A stretch of 64,000 nt of DNA from Spirodela intermedia (Eukaryota; Streptophyta; Magnoliopsida; Alismatales; Araceae). The stretch is taken from positions 6,135,037 through 6,199,036 of the forward strand of contig LR746274.1 in the NCBI GenBank assembly GCA_902729315.2. Reading direction: 5' to 3'. Both the position numbers and the translations under genes were made by a program. Shown piece after piece: positions 25,885 through 37,700 of the stretch (its first letter is position 1; every line of letters starts with the position of its first letter). The notes under the pieces were generated by a model. The model was not told where the DNA came from. It did no database searches and worked only from the letters and a program-made list of their open reading frames with translations.

Positions 25885-28585
25885 GCACAAACTATGTAAT
25901 TAAAAACACAATTGATAGAGATTGAGAATGAGTGATAGATTTGTCAACTCATCAAATACACTCACTTATGTCAACCCATGGGTCTACATCTGCAGGTCAT
26001 GAGTTTATTTTCTTGTCATTTTCATGAAATTTTAGTTCTATCATTTTTAGTAGGAATCCAATTTTATTCTTTTCAATCTCTTCATTGGTTATTTTTTTAT
26101 TGATTTATGTTTGAAATATAATATAAAAAATATAGTGGATTAGATCTTCACCCAAATATTAGTGTAACAATAATATATTTATGATGAAAATTTATTTTTA
26201 TCCCTTAATATCATATGTCAAGATCTGAACACTTAAAGTAGCTATTTTTGAAATTTTCAAATTTTATTGTATTAATAAGCTCCAATGTTGGTTAAAGATA
26301 TTACATTATTCAAAGGTATATGAGCATAAATTTTCATGGAAGTTAAATTAATTATAATATATGCCCATGTTGTTACAATATAATCCCAACAAAAATGATT
26401 TTGCGGCTATATTTATCCGACATGTTTGATGTACTATGTTATTAGTACATCACTTCACGACTCAAGCTTTCTATATTAGTTCCATCTATAGATATAAGAC
26501 ATGTTTGATATACTTCTTTTTTAATATAAGTTCCATCTATTCAAATATGCCTCTTTATAACTTATTATATTGCATATTACTGAAATATATGGCTTCATGT
26601 ATATTACTGCACCCTAAATTTATGCAATAAGATCTAAGCCTAATATATTATATTATCATGGTGTAAAATTTATGTTATGAAATATTTTTTGTACTGAATC
26701 TTTATCTCCTAATTTTATATTTATTTTTTTCAGCATAAAATGTCTTTATTAAATATTGTGATATATGTTTATTGTATAATTTTATAATACAATTCTAGTG
26801 AATTAAAATATTACTTGAAATGATACATTTTTTACATACTACTATGGAGCTTAATATTTTTATAAATTTTGATTAAAAAATACTATACATGCTATATTGT
26901 ACTATTGCACAACATAAAATTTATATATTCAAATATAAGGGTAGATATGTTATTGTATTCGTGTAACATTAATGTCATAATTTAAAATATGAGGTTTGAT
27001 AAACTACGCTATGATGAAATATAGCTTCTCGTATATAAAAATAGAGAGTTTAAATGCTTCATTTTTCTACAATGTAAACTTCATACACTCACATATGTGG
27101 CTCTAAATTATGTACTATTGGTATATTACTCATTTTCTTGTTTATCTATCCCTTTGTATCTATAAGTTCTCCTCAATTTCTATTGAGAACTATACCTTGG
27201 CAAAAAAAAATTGATTGCTCTCAAATTACATAAACCTTTTATGTAGATTAGCAACAACTTATGTAATTAATAGTATGCTAATCAAAATAGCATCAAATGA
27301 TCTTTTTTTCATAAATATGTTTGATAACTTCAAAACGTATTTGAGGCTTCAAAATACAACAAAAACCAAGTATAGGTGCCCAGCAAGTGACACATTCCTT
27401 GATTAATAACTTGAAAGATTAAAGCCTCACATTGTTAAGGGCATGCTAAGCATGTCAGTCTAAATTGTTTGCATTAGATAGATATATAGCAATGAGATGT
27501 CACAAACCAAAAAGTGTAGGTAAACACTCATAAATGATTTACACAAACTCATTTCATACAACAATGCTATCAAATGGACCAAGAGAGTCAATGAATAGAT
27601 GGATTAGTATGAACTCATAACATTGCATTTGTATAGGTGTGTGGTTCATTGAATCATCAACCTTATTAACCACTGTCTCTATTTGATTATGTACGATTAT
27701 TTTTAGTGACGTGATTTAGAAAAGTACACTATAAAATGACTTGATTATGTACTATAACATTTTGTCAAATCTACTTTCATCTTACACTCAATTGAAGGGG
27801 AGGATGGACCAATTGAATTAGCAAATGATGCATCATATGTAGTTTTCAACTTGTAAAGATGATAGAGTGAACACAACTTGTAAAGAGAAATTGTAAGAAC
27901 AATTTATCCATATAAATGTAAGAAGGCTAGTCCTAAAGCGCATGGCCACTCTAACACTTTGGAACAGTCTGGGGAAACATCAAAAGATTTGTGTCAATGA
28001 TGCTTTGACGTGAAAAGTATGTATGATGAGAACGAGTTATTTAATTTTTTATAATTGATATACATATTATGTTTATACAAGCGTGGAGAGTGGGATTTGA
28101 GATTAAGAAACTAAGAACGACAATTCGGCCATTACTATGTCAAATGTGTTGGTGGACTCCAAGTTGATTCGAAGTTGAAGATAGGAGTTGTGAACTTCCG
28201 GAGAAGAGAGAAGCCATATGTCTGGTGGTGCAAGGAGTTTTAACGGAAAATCCCGTCAATATATATATATATATATCCGTGTTCATGATATATCGAGAAA
28301 CTGAGTTAAATACTGTGCTTCTGCAGTAGTTAGAAATTTGCGATTGCGACTAAAATAAAGAAAAAAAAATGGTTTTGGGGGCTGCCATTTTAAATCTCTC
28401 TCTTCGGAGCGGCTGTTCTCGCCAGTTACAGTGGCTGCCCCGCGTCAGGGGCCATCTAGAGAAGATAGATGGGCACGTCAGGGGCCCTCTCTCTCTACGT
28501 CTCTCTCTCTCTCTCCCCCTCTCCCTCTCTACGGTCCTGAAATCCATGCACGGGAATTCCGGGCGCCGAGATAGGGAGGAGCAAG
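25885..28585. repeat. diverged, shorter relative of the array unit
   Basis: Collinear with the unit but clearly diverged by eye. Anchors: 25905-26110 with about 2410-2437 then 5285-5490; 27385-27470 with 7363-7445; 27780-27880 with 7706-7800; 27895-28020 with 12940-13065; 28270-28440 with 13095-13270; 28468-28585 with 13307-13402. It lacks the counterpart of 2438-5284 and the whole Copia element, so it preserves a pre-insertion state. It contains no coding gene and runs up to about 135 bp from the stop of the B3 gene. Confidence 0.85.
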
Positions 28586-28720
28586 AGCCGCTAAGCACCC
28601 CGACCCAAACGCTGCTTCCTATAAAGAATGTCTTAATCTGGCACATTTTACAGGGTAAGCATTCTCCTGGTAATCTATCTCCGGGAAACCTCCCTCTCTT
28701 CCCCCATTGGTTTAATATAT

Positions 28721-29332
28721 TTATTGCTCCGGCGCGCAGTCCAAGTTTACGCCAAACAGCCTCACCCGCTTCGCTTTGATCAACGTGGCCGGCGTAGCCT
28801 TCGTCGTCTTCCTCGTCATCTCCGCCTCCTCGTCCCCTACTCCTGCTCCGCACCGCACCATTGGTAAGAACACTGACTCTCTCTCTCTCTCCCTCTCACT
28901 CACTCGCTCACTAGTCGAGAGATATTTAAGTGTACCTGGAGGGCAAGGGGGTGGCGACGGCGAGGTGACGGCGGCGGCGGGGGTGTTGGGTGCGAGCAAC
29001 CCGCGGCGGCGCTTCCAGCGGATGTAGAGGCGGTCGGCGGCGCTGCGGCGGCGCTCGAAGAGGACGACGTCGCCAGCATGGAGGCGCTTCTCCTTGACGA
29101 AGCGGCTCCAGCCCTTGGTGAGGACGTAGCTGTGGCTGCTGGTCCAGTAGGAATAGCGGAACCGCCAGGCCTTGCCGGCCTCGTCTTCGAAGCTCAGCAG
29201 CAGCCCCGAGTCGCTGCCGAGGGGAAGGTGCTTCTCCGCATGCTGCTTCGGGATCACCAGCCTGTTCAACTTCCCCACGTCGCTCGGCGTCAGCGGCTTC
29301 TCGAACATCTGCTCCCTCTCCTCCTGCACCAT
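28721..29332 (-). CDS. B3-domain transcriptional repressor (NGATHA-like type)
   Basis: Two-exon model: 29332-28936 and 28842-28721, 172 aa. The B3 DNA-binding domain spans about residues 11-110 (start [20 protein letters not shown], then [20 protein letters not shown] and [10 protein letters not shown]), of the RAV/NGA class. No AP2 domain precedes it. The C-terminus carries RLFGV (about 160-164) followed by NLDC, the B3 repression motif known from RAV/NGA proteins. The intron (28935-28843, 93 nt) has GT-AG ends; a nearer in-frame AG would leave a 63-nt intron, which is short for plants. Reading through the intron also stays open, giving a longer retained-intron form. Start: first ATG in frame (29332); the in-frame codon at 29341 is GTG. 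Nuclear location and a repressor role in organ growth are inferred from the family. Confidence 0.88.
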   Translation of the reverse strand: MVQEEREQMFEKPLTPSDVGKLNRLVIPKQHAEKHLPLGSDSGLLLSFEDEAGKAWRFRYSYWTSSHSYVLTKGWSRFVKEKRLHAGDVVLFERRRSAADRLYIRWKRRRGLLAPNTPAAAVTSPSPPPCPPGTLKYLSTSERVSERERERESVFLPMVRCGAGVGDEEAEMTRKTTKATPATLIKAKRVRLFGVNLDCAPEQ

Positions 29333-29473
29333 TGGGTCCACTCCACTCCAAGAAGAAGAAGAAGAAGAAGAAGAAGAAGATGAGGCCGGGAGAATAGTTT
29401 GGTTTGTGAATTGCTCCTACCCTAAGCTCTGGAGACTAACCTTCTGCTCTCGTGGGGAGTACCAAGAAAGCTG

Positions 29474-29475
<2 letters not shown>

Positions 29476-29543
<68 letters not shown>
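29476..29543. repeat. (GA)n microsatellite, about 34 units
   Basis: Perfect GA dinucleotide run about 140 bp upstream of the B3 start codon. It reads as CT in the B3 gene's orientation, so it may lie in the leader or proximal promoter. Confidence 0.95.
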
Positions 29544-29545
<2 letters not shown>

Positions 29546-30079
29546 AAGATGAGGAGAAGCTTCCAGGAGCTGCTACTAACCTAGCATCTGGTAGGGCGGG
29601 CAACCTCTGTTTCCAAGCGCCACATTCGGGAACGCCTAAAGAGAGAGGTAGACAGAGAAAGAGAGAACTAGAGAGGTGTGGAGAAGGGGAAATGGAGGGA
29701 GACAATATTAGGGCTTCCGAGGAGGTGAGATAGAGGAGGAGGTCTTTATCCAGAGGGAGACAGAAAGAATCGAGCCTGCAGAGTTCCCCAAGGACCTCGA
29801 ATATTATATTATGTAGTTGGCGCTTAAACAATTCAAAAGGAAACACGGCGGCGCCGCCCCTGCCATGGGGAGGGCGACCCCTCACGGGTCCCTCCCCTCC
29901 TGGCGGCGCCGTCTCCCCCCCAGCGGCGGCTGACAAGCTCAGTCGGGCCCTTTGCCTCGTGCGAGCAGGCCCATCTGTCCCCTCTCTTCTTCGCTGCGCT
30001 CCTCCACCGCCGCGAACGAGTCCGCCGAGGCGCCGTCCCTCGACGAGCACGTTGTCTCTCTCTCTCTCTCTCTCTTTCT

Positions 30080-30145
30080 CGCCGGATCATGAGATAGTAA
30101 ATCTCTATTCCTCTCTTTCTCTCTTTCGCCGGATCATGAGATAGT
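30080..30145. repeat. short direct repeat, 47-bp period
   Basis: cgccggatcatgagatagt occurs at 30080-30098 and again at 30127-30145, each followed by a similar 'aatctcta(t/c)' pyrimidine stretch. It is a two-copy local tandem duplication inside CT-rich DNA. Confidence 0.85.
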
Positions 30146-30679
30146 CAATCTCTACCCCTCTCTCTATGTCTCTCCGTCTGTCTGTGTCTCTGTCTGGCCC
30201 CTGGCCGCCCCATGGATAGATAGACCTCAGAGCCTGCCTGCCTGCTAGAATAGTCCCACCCCAGAAAAAAAAAGGAGCTAATTTCCGCCATTGGACGAAG
30301 ATAGACTCGCCGTACGCACTGCCAGTCGATATCAGTAGTATTTTACGACCGTCTCACCCTAACCCCACGTCTCAACCTGCCGGGAGAGAGAGAGAGGGAG
30401 AGCTGGTGCAGTGGTGCAACGCCTCGAGTGCGATGTTTGGTGGGCAGAGGTGGCCACGCATCTCCAGAGGGAGGAGGCAGGAGAGATGAAAGGCGAGAGA
30501 CAGAGACAGAGACAGAGAGAGTGCAAAACACAAACGGCAGCAGAAACGGCTGAACAACCCGACGAAGAGATGCAGATTGGGGAGAGGAAACCCGACAAGA
30601 CCGTGGACACGAGGCGGAATAGCTGATATTCATCCCCCATTGCCCCCAATAGATCCAAGTCAAAGTTGGAACTGAGCTT

Positions 30680-30682
<3 letters not shown>

Positions 30683-30714
<32 letters not shown>
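30683..30714. repeat. (CT)n microsatellite
   Basis: Perfect CT run of about 16 units in the intergenic region between the B3 and LETM1-like genes. Confidence 0.95.
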
Positions 30715-30716
<2 letters not shown>

Positions 30717-31203
30717 GTTAGGTAGGAGGAGAAACCGCTCATATAATTGGCATCTGATTCCGCTCACCGAAGCTCCCGAGGGGCCTCAACTTCGCCGAGG
30801 TTCCCCGAAGCACATGCAGTTATCTTACCCTCTCTGGGCTCTGCAGGCGACTCACTGGCATCGTCCTCTTCGGCGGCTTAATCCCACGGCTCGCGCCCAC
30901 GTGACAGAAGAAGAGATCCATGGAAAATATAGATACCCAGATCTGTCCATATATATATATATAATTATAGAGATAGAGAAAGAGAGTAACATCCCTTCCT
31001 CTCTCTCCGCAGCCTGGAAGAAGAAAAAGAAGAAGCCCAGCCCAGTAGCAGAGCCAACGGTCACCTGTGAGCAAAAATCATTAGACGGACGGGCACTGAA
31101 AGAAGGATGGACATACAGAGGATTGATTCATGGAGCCCACCACCTCCCTCACCGACCCATAAATATATATATATAAAATAATTCACGGCGCTGCGGCTAC
31201 CAC

Positions 31204-31727
31204 TCAGCTCGGGGGGAGCATAGCCTCTGCTGCGTTTTCGTCCGTTGGCGCCTCGGCGGGGCCCATCTCCTTCACCTTCTCCAGCTGCCTCAACAGGTCC
31301 AGCCTCTCCGGCCCGTAGGTCGACGGAATCTGCTCACAGCACCGAGAGTTAGAAACCCTACAGGAAGAAGCAAGAAGAAGAAATCCTAGAGGGGAGGAGG
31401 AGGAGAAGAAGAGGCGTACCAGGGCGGGCACGTATCTCTGGATGGCGGCGAGCATGGCGGCGTGGCCGACAGCGGTGACCTGCAGGGTGGAGGCGAGTTA
31501 CAGGGTTAGGGTTAGGGTTGTGGGGGGATGGGGCTGAGGAAGAAGCCCTAACCGGGAGGAGCATGAGGAAGCCGATGGGGACGACGGAGGCCAGGTCCGT
31601 GAAGGTCCTCTGGATGGCCTTCTTCTCCTTGGTCGTGAGCTCGTCTCCCGACATGCCCCGCTTCAGCAGCTCCGTCGCCGCCGCCACGTCGATGGCCAGC
31701 AGCTGCGTCCCCTGCCAGACGTCCTGC

Positions 31728-31772
<45 letters not shown>

Positions 31773-34700
31773 AGATTCTGATTCAAATTCTGGCGACCAA
31801 TTTTTGTTTGGCTCTTCTCGAGGAAGAAAGGGGAGGAGGAGGAGGAGGCGGCACCGTGCTGGCTCTCTTGAACTTGTCGATCGATTTCGCGAGGATGTTC
31901 TCCTCCTTCCTCTTCTCCACCGCCGCTCCCTTCTGCACCGCCACTCCCTCCCTCCCGTCCACAGAGATCTCCTGGTCCTGATACAGAAGACACGCCGCGA
32001 AGAAGAAGAAGAAGGGATCATCAGTTAGCTAGCATGAAGAACACAGCATGACCGAATTATGAATTGGAGATCGAAATTGTCGATCGAGGGCTCCTCCTCC
32101 TTCGTCGATTTCTCTCCGGCGGATGAAACCAAGCGAGCTCCTCACTCACCTCGTCGGTATGTGATCCGTCGGTGCTCCTCTGGACCCGCCTCTCGAGCTC
32201 GAACAGCTCGTGTCTCAGAAGCTCGAAGCGGTGGATCTCGTTCAGGTCGGCGTCTGGTTTGGCCGCGCCGGAATCAGCGGTCTCTCCGGCGCGATTGCCG
32301 CCCTGAACGTGGCACAAACCACAACCCAGTGCTTAACGAACAATCCACAGGATCTAAATCAAAAAATTAAAAGAAAAAATAAATTCTAAGGTGGTACCAT
32401 ACGTCGGCATTCGCCGTTCTTGACCCGGGCTCGCTCTTTCTTGTTGAATGGCGTACCAAGAAGCTCCAGAAACCTTGGGGTTTGCCGTCTACCCTGATAA
32501 AAAAAAAAGCAATTTCCCATCACATGCATCAATCCCTGCACCTTCTTCTGGTAAACTACTAGATTAATTACCCGACCCTTTAAATCCATCGATTAATTAG
32601 AAGAAGAAAAAGAGAAAAGAAAAGAAAAAGATGGAGCTGCTTGAGGAATTTGTGATTAGATTTGATCCAGAAACATTACCCGTCTGAAGGGCTCCCATCG
32701 GGCTCGGAGTCGTTATACACCTTTCCGCCCTGTCATATTTTTTTAAAAAAAAAAAAACCATGAGAAAGGAGAAGAGGAACAATTTATATTATACAGTTTT
32801 TTTTTTTTTTCTTATGAACCAGACAGAAGCGGAAGGCGTCAGCTGAAGAGATTCACTGGTCGTTTCTAAAAAGAAATGGCAACAGTAAGCTGCAAATATG
32901 TACCTCTGGTGAAGCACGGATGAACTGGTGTGCACAGTTTTTTAATGGTTTTTATGAAGATGGCGAAGCAATAAAGTCGCTCGCAATATCAAAATTCAGG
33001 AATTCAAACAGGATACCTCCTCCAGTGACGCAGCCTTTGCTCTGAATGATGCCTCCAGAAATTCAGCCTCTTTCTTGAGCTTTCTCAACCTCTCAAGATC
33101 GGAGCATGCGGCCTTGAGATGCTCCTTGCCGTGGTTGGAGTTTGAAAGATGCAACTCTTGTAGTAATTCCTCTAATCTGTTTATGGCTTCTTCCACACTC
33201 TCCAGTGCCTGTAATCATGTATGTTACCATGACAGAAAGCACCCATGAGAAGCGTGTGTAAAATGTCAAAAACTTTGACTTTTTGCCATCTACACTTTGA
33301 CTCTTTTTTTTTTTTTGCATATTAAGCTAAAATCAGGAAATTTTGCAACTGCCAAAACTAGCAATCTCACATGATAAACAGATATCTAAAGGAGATTAGA
33401 CTAGCAAGAGATACTGCTCGGACATGAAACCATTATGATGTGGGCCGCAACAAATTTTCCACACAGGAAGAAACGCTTTAGACAAGAGACAAAACTAGAT
33501 GCCCCTTGTAGATCATGGTAATATCTTTGCAGTCAGGACGCCAAGATCATAAGTTCATGCAAGAAAGTATGAATCTAAAATATCATGCAAGTCAAATTAT
33601 TTTGTTCTTCTTTCTCATTTTTCTAAGCCACCAACCAAACAAATATTTCTTGAGATCCTACACACAAAAAAAATCCCCAATCTCAGTTTCTATCGACCTA
33701 AAACCCGGACAACGTGTCCTTCTAAGCAAAAATATAGGAGTTAAATTCATATATCATGGTAGTGTATATACCTTATCAAAGGAATCCAGTTCTCTTTCAA
33801 TCGACGAGGACGTTGCAGGTCTACTATTCTCACTTTCACCTCCCCCATTTTCATTCACTTCAATTCTGTGGGCATAACACTAACGCATCAGGGCACGTGC
33901 AAAGACTAAAGGAATTCCAAAACTAAAAACAGAAAAGGGATCACTTATAGCCTAGCAACTTACCTTCTTATCCCTAGTTCTCGCCGACATTCCTCCAGCC
34001 TGCTGTGTCTAAATTGTAGGAAAATTAAAAGTAAAATGTATTTCAACATCTAAAAGTGGAGTAGAAGTAAAAATAACAAAACGATGGCAATAACTCCATT
34101 TAGCAATTTACCCGTTGGAAAGGAATCTTGCGGCTTTTATGTTTGAAGGGTTCTCCACCCACGTGCTGTACTTAATAAAGCTTTTCATCCAGTGAGAGCA
34201 TGAATCTAATACTTGAGGAACTACTTCCTGAGCAAGATCTCCCCCTTGACCCTTATTTTCTTGGGTTTGCTTATAGCCAATTAGGTTCGTGTGATAGAAA
34301 GGCAACCAGTCGAGTTCTTCACAGACAACCTACAGAGAAAAGTTGAAAAGAAAAAGATGATGCCCATCCAATGAGATGCTCAGAAACTTTGCAGAATATA
34401 AATTGCTTACTTGCTGACCTCAACATATAACTGATAAGAGCTTATGGAGGACAACTGTGGATAATACAAGGCACTTCCCCCGATAAGATAACTGAAACGA
34501 CCAGATGGAAATCAGTTAGGGCAAGGGTAATCGCCCCGATGAAAAGGGGAAGACCCATGAGGATAGAGGGGCTCCCCAGATCTCCATACCCAGCTTTTAG
34601 AAATCCTCCAGAACTTAGCATTTTATATTAATAAAACTGCTGTTGGACGAGTGATATCGTCAATCAACACCCCCCTCCCAACAAAAAGTTGCTTCATCTC

Positions 34701-37700
34701 TTAAGCAGTATTTCTTGGTGCCACTGATTATCAATAAAAGCCACATGATAGTAAACAACGGAACTTGGAATTTCCAATTTCTTCTCATTTTTATGAAATC
34801 TCAGGAACCCCCACTTCATCATGATAGGAAACAAGTGTCGTAGTCCATACCTAATGAAGCTTTCAATCTGGTCATCAACGTCGGTAAAGCCATTTTTTGA
34901 CAAAAATAACTTTGTACTTCTCCCGAGGGCAATAAAAAATCCAAATATTGCCAAGTCCTTTTCCAGAACCTACAGCAGCAAGAATAAATCTATCATATCT
35001 ATTGAAGAAAACTGTAGTCTTCTTCATATTAAATAATGCTCGAATGAATAATCTAAAAATGCTGTACTCCAGGATTTATTTCCACCTCTGGATTGTTAGA
35101 TAACAGTTGGAAGTAAGAAATTCTACATAACAAAGATCTCCAGAATTCTTCAGGAAAAATTATTGAAATAAATGGGAAAAGAATGCATCGTGAATAAACA
35201 ATGAAAACCAATAATCAGTTAAACGTGATGTGGAAGTAAAGAACAATCAATAGAAAAACAGTTCAATGTATCATGAGGACATAATTATGATTAAAAAACA
35301 GTTCAATGTGATTTGCAATTAATAACCTGAAAAATACTGACTGCCCAATCTTGACATCGCATCTGACAATAATTGATTGAGCACCTGCTTTTTTCATTTC
35401 ATGCATGTATCTGATAAAAAGCCATTCATAAATGTTCATACGACGAAATTCATAACATTAAGCAAACCATGTATTGTTCACACAACAGAGAACTTTACAG
35501 ATAAAACAAGATAACGTGATCAATGCAGATATCAGGTAAAGCAATAAATTCACGATGTAACTGGCTGTCAAATATAGAAACGATATTTGGAAAATATAAC
35601 TGATGATCTTCAAGAATAAGGAAAACTGGAATCAGCGAATTTCCTTCTACATGTTTCATCTGGACTGCAGCCAGTTTTAAGGTAAATCTGTCAGGTGTGA
35701 AGACCACCAACCAGTCCCCCACCTTTTCATTCGAACAAACAAGATGAATAGTTTAATTTTTCAGAAAGCTGGAGAGCATCAAAGAGGTAATGAAGAAAAC
35801 GAAATGAAAAAGTTGTCATATCTAGAATTCCACAGACAATGAGGCTTAAGCACAAACCTCAATACTTTCACTTGTAGTTAGCCTTGACCATATCTTTTCC
35901 CTATCTATGGCTCGCTGCACTTGTTTCTGCACAAGATCAACCCAGAAAGATATCTCTTCAACATCCTGATCATTTTTCACCCTACATAAAGCAGCTCGAG
36001 GCCCAAAATGCAGAAGAAACTCTCTGCACAAACCGATATCTCTCATGGAAGAGTAGGTCTTCCATACGGGAACATAATCGACCAGCATATTCATCAATCT
36101 ACCAGTTACATCTGGGATGCCAGAGAAGAACTGTGTGCAGGAAACTTTTGTTTGACCAAGCTTTGTGACTGCAGCAATACAGCTCAACGAAAGCATAAGC
36201 AGAGATGGATCGTGCACTCTGCTTGAACTAGAAGACGGCCCATTCCAGCATCTGTCAGAAATAAATAAAGATTGTGCTGTTTACATCTCCAAAGTATATC
36301 ACGATATTTGTAACTAATAAAAATCACAAGCAAAGCCATACATTGTTGTAGCAGCCTGAAACTGTGGCTCCCTTTCTAGAAGATGGACAAAAGATGCAAC
36401 AACCGTTGGATACTGTTGCGTCCAAAACCACTCATAAGCAGAAGCCTGCTTCGCAGATAATTCATCCCTGATCATGGTCTCTAGCGGTACAGATAGTCTC
36501 ATTAAACTGCATCGAATGAACACAGCCACCATAAGAAGCAAATGAAGTAATGCATAAAAATAGAGAAGATTCCCGCTTTACATTTTGATCTAAGTTAAAA
36601 AATAACTTCATCAAGGTTTCACTCATACATAACAGGAATCAACAATCAACGGTAGGGAAAGTTTCCCCTCTAGTTTCTTGTTCGTACAAACAACCAATAT
36701 TTTCCCACTCTTCTACAGTGAAGTTACTAAAAATCCAAGTTATCCCAATTTTTCTTCCCTACAATTTTTTCTTCTATTTCTTCATCGTTTATTATTGGCA
36801 AGCCAATAGCAGGCTTCATTTCCCGAACTAAATTGGAAGTCCTCTCCCCCCTCTTAGAGGTCCTGACTCTCTCTTTCTCTTTCTATTAAAGGAGAGAGCA
36901 GGAGAAATAATGGCATTGAGAAAAATAGCGCTGTCAAAATTGCTTCAAACGGTGTGAAAAGGAAGAGCAGCGGGCATCCTCTCCAGGTTAGCCTTCTTAA
37001 GGGTGATTTTGGCTGCAACAGAGCTCTTCGACCCAATGATATCACGGTTCAGCCAGAGGCTAGCAGAGAGATAGAAAGCAATTGAAGAAAAAAAAACAAA
37101 AACCTGGTAGCGGTAGAGATGCAAACTCCAGTTATTCACAAATGTGTTAAAATACTCCTTTTTGCTTCATCTTTTTTAATAACTGTTAAACATGATCCGG
37201 TAATATTTAAAATAGTACAGTTCTAATCTTCCCTCTCTCATGAAAACTTTGGGAATAAAATCAAGGAAAAAAACTCAACAAAAACCAAAGATCATGATGA
37301 TAATTCATTGGTCAGAGTACCTTCAGATTTCCAGGCATTCTCATTTAATCTGGACAAGGTTAGCAAAGGTTCATTTCCAATAACTCCCCACTTCAATCAA
37401 CTTAATGCCCACGAAACATCCAGAGCAACTAAGATGAGATGAAGTTACGTTTCATAATTAATCTTATTCCACATAGAAAAGAAATTAATTGATGGAGTCT
37501 TCAGCTAACTACCGCCAATCAGGACATAATAACCCACTAACTTTGATTACGTTCACCCTTTTGTTTCAACATCTTGTTCCTGGGTAATAGATATGTTGAG
37601 AAAATAGAACCATAAAATCAGAGTATGATAAATGAAAATCTGAATGAATGAGAGATATGACTCAATTAAATATGTTGGTCACTGTAAGTTGACTTCACGT

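Larger units (their letters stand above)
29333..31203. other. B3 upstream region and LETM1-like 3' flank
   Basis: Low-complexity region between two minus-strand genes. Holds a GAA run just before the B3 start (29352-29380), a long GA tract (29476-29543), scattered CT/GA tracts, and AT repeats near 30950 and 31160. Open frames here are products of the dinucleotide runs (poly Glu-Arg or Ser-Leu). The left half should hold the B3 promoter and leader; the right end should hold the LETM1-like 3' UTR. Confidence 0.55.

Noticed and set aside
29436-30050. 204-codon and similar ORFs rich in Ser-Leu or Glu-Arg
   Set aside because: They arise from long CT/GA dinucleotide runs, which are open in several frames at once.
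30343-30663. 106-codon minus-strand ORF between B3 and LETM1-like
   Set aside because: Several frames are open together, low-complexity composition, no family match.
32386-32493. Frame reading RQTPRFLELLGTPFNKKE for LETM1-like exon 16
   Set aside because: The intron phase from exon 15 requires the neighbouring frame (VDGKPQGFWSFLVRHSTRKS), which also joins exon 17 in phase.
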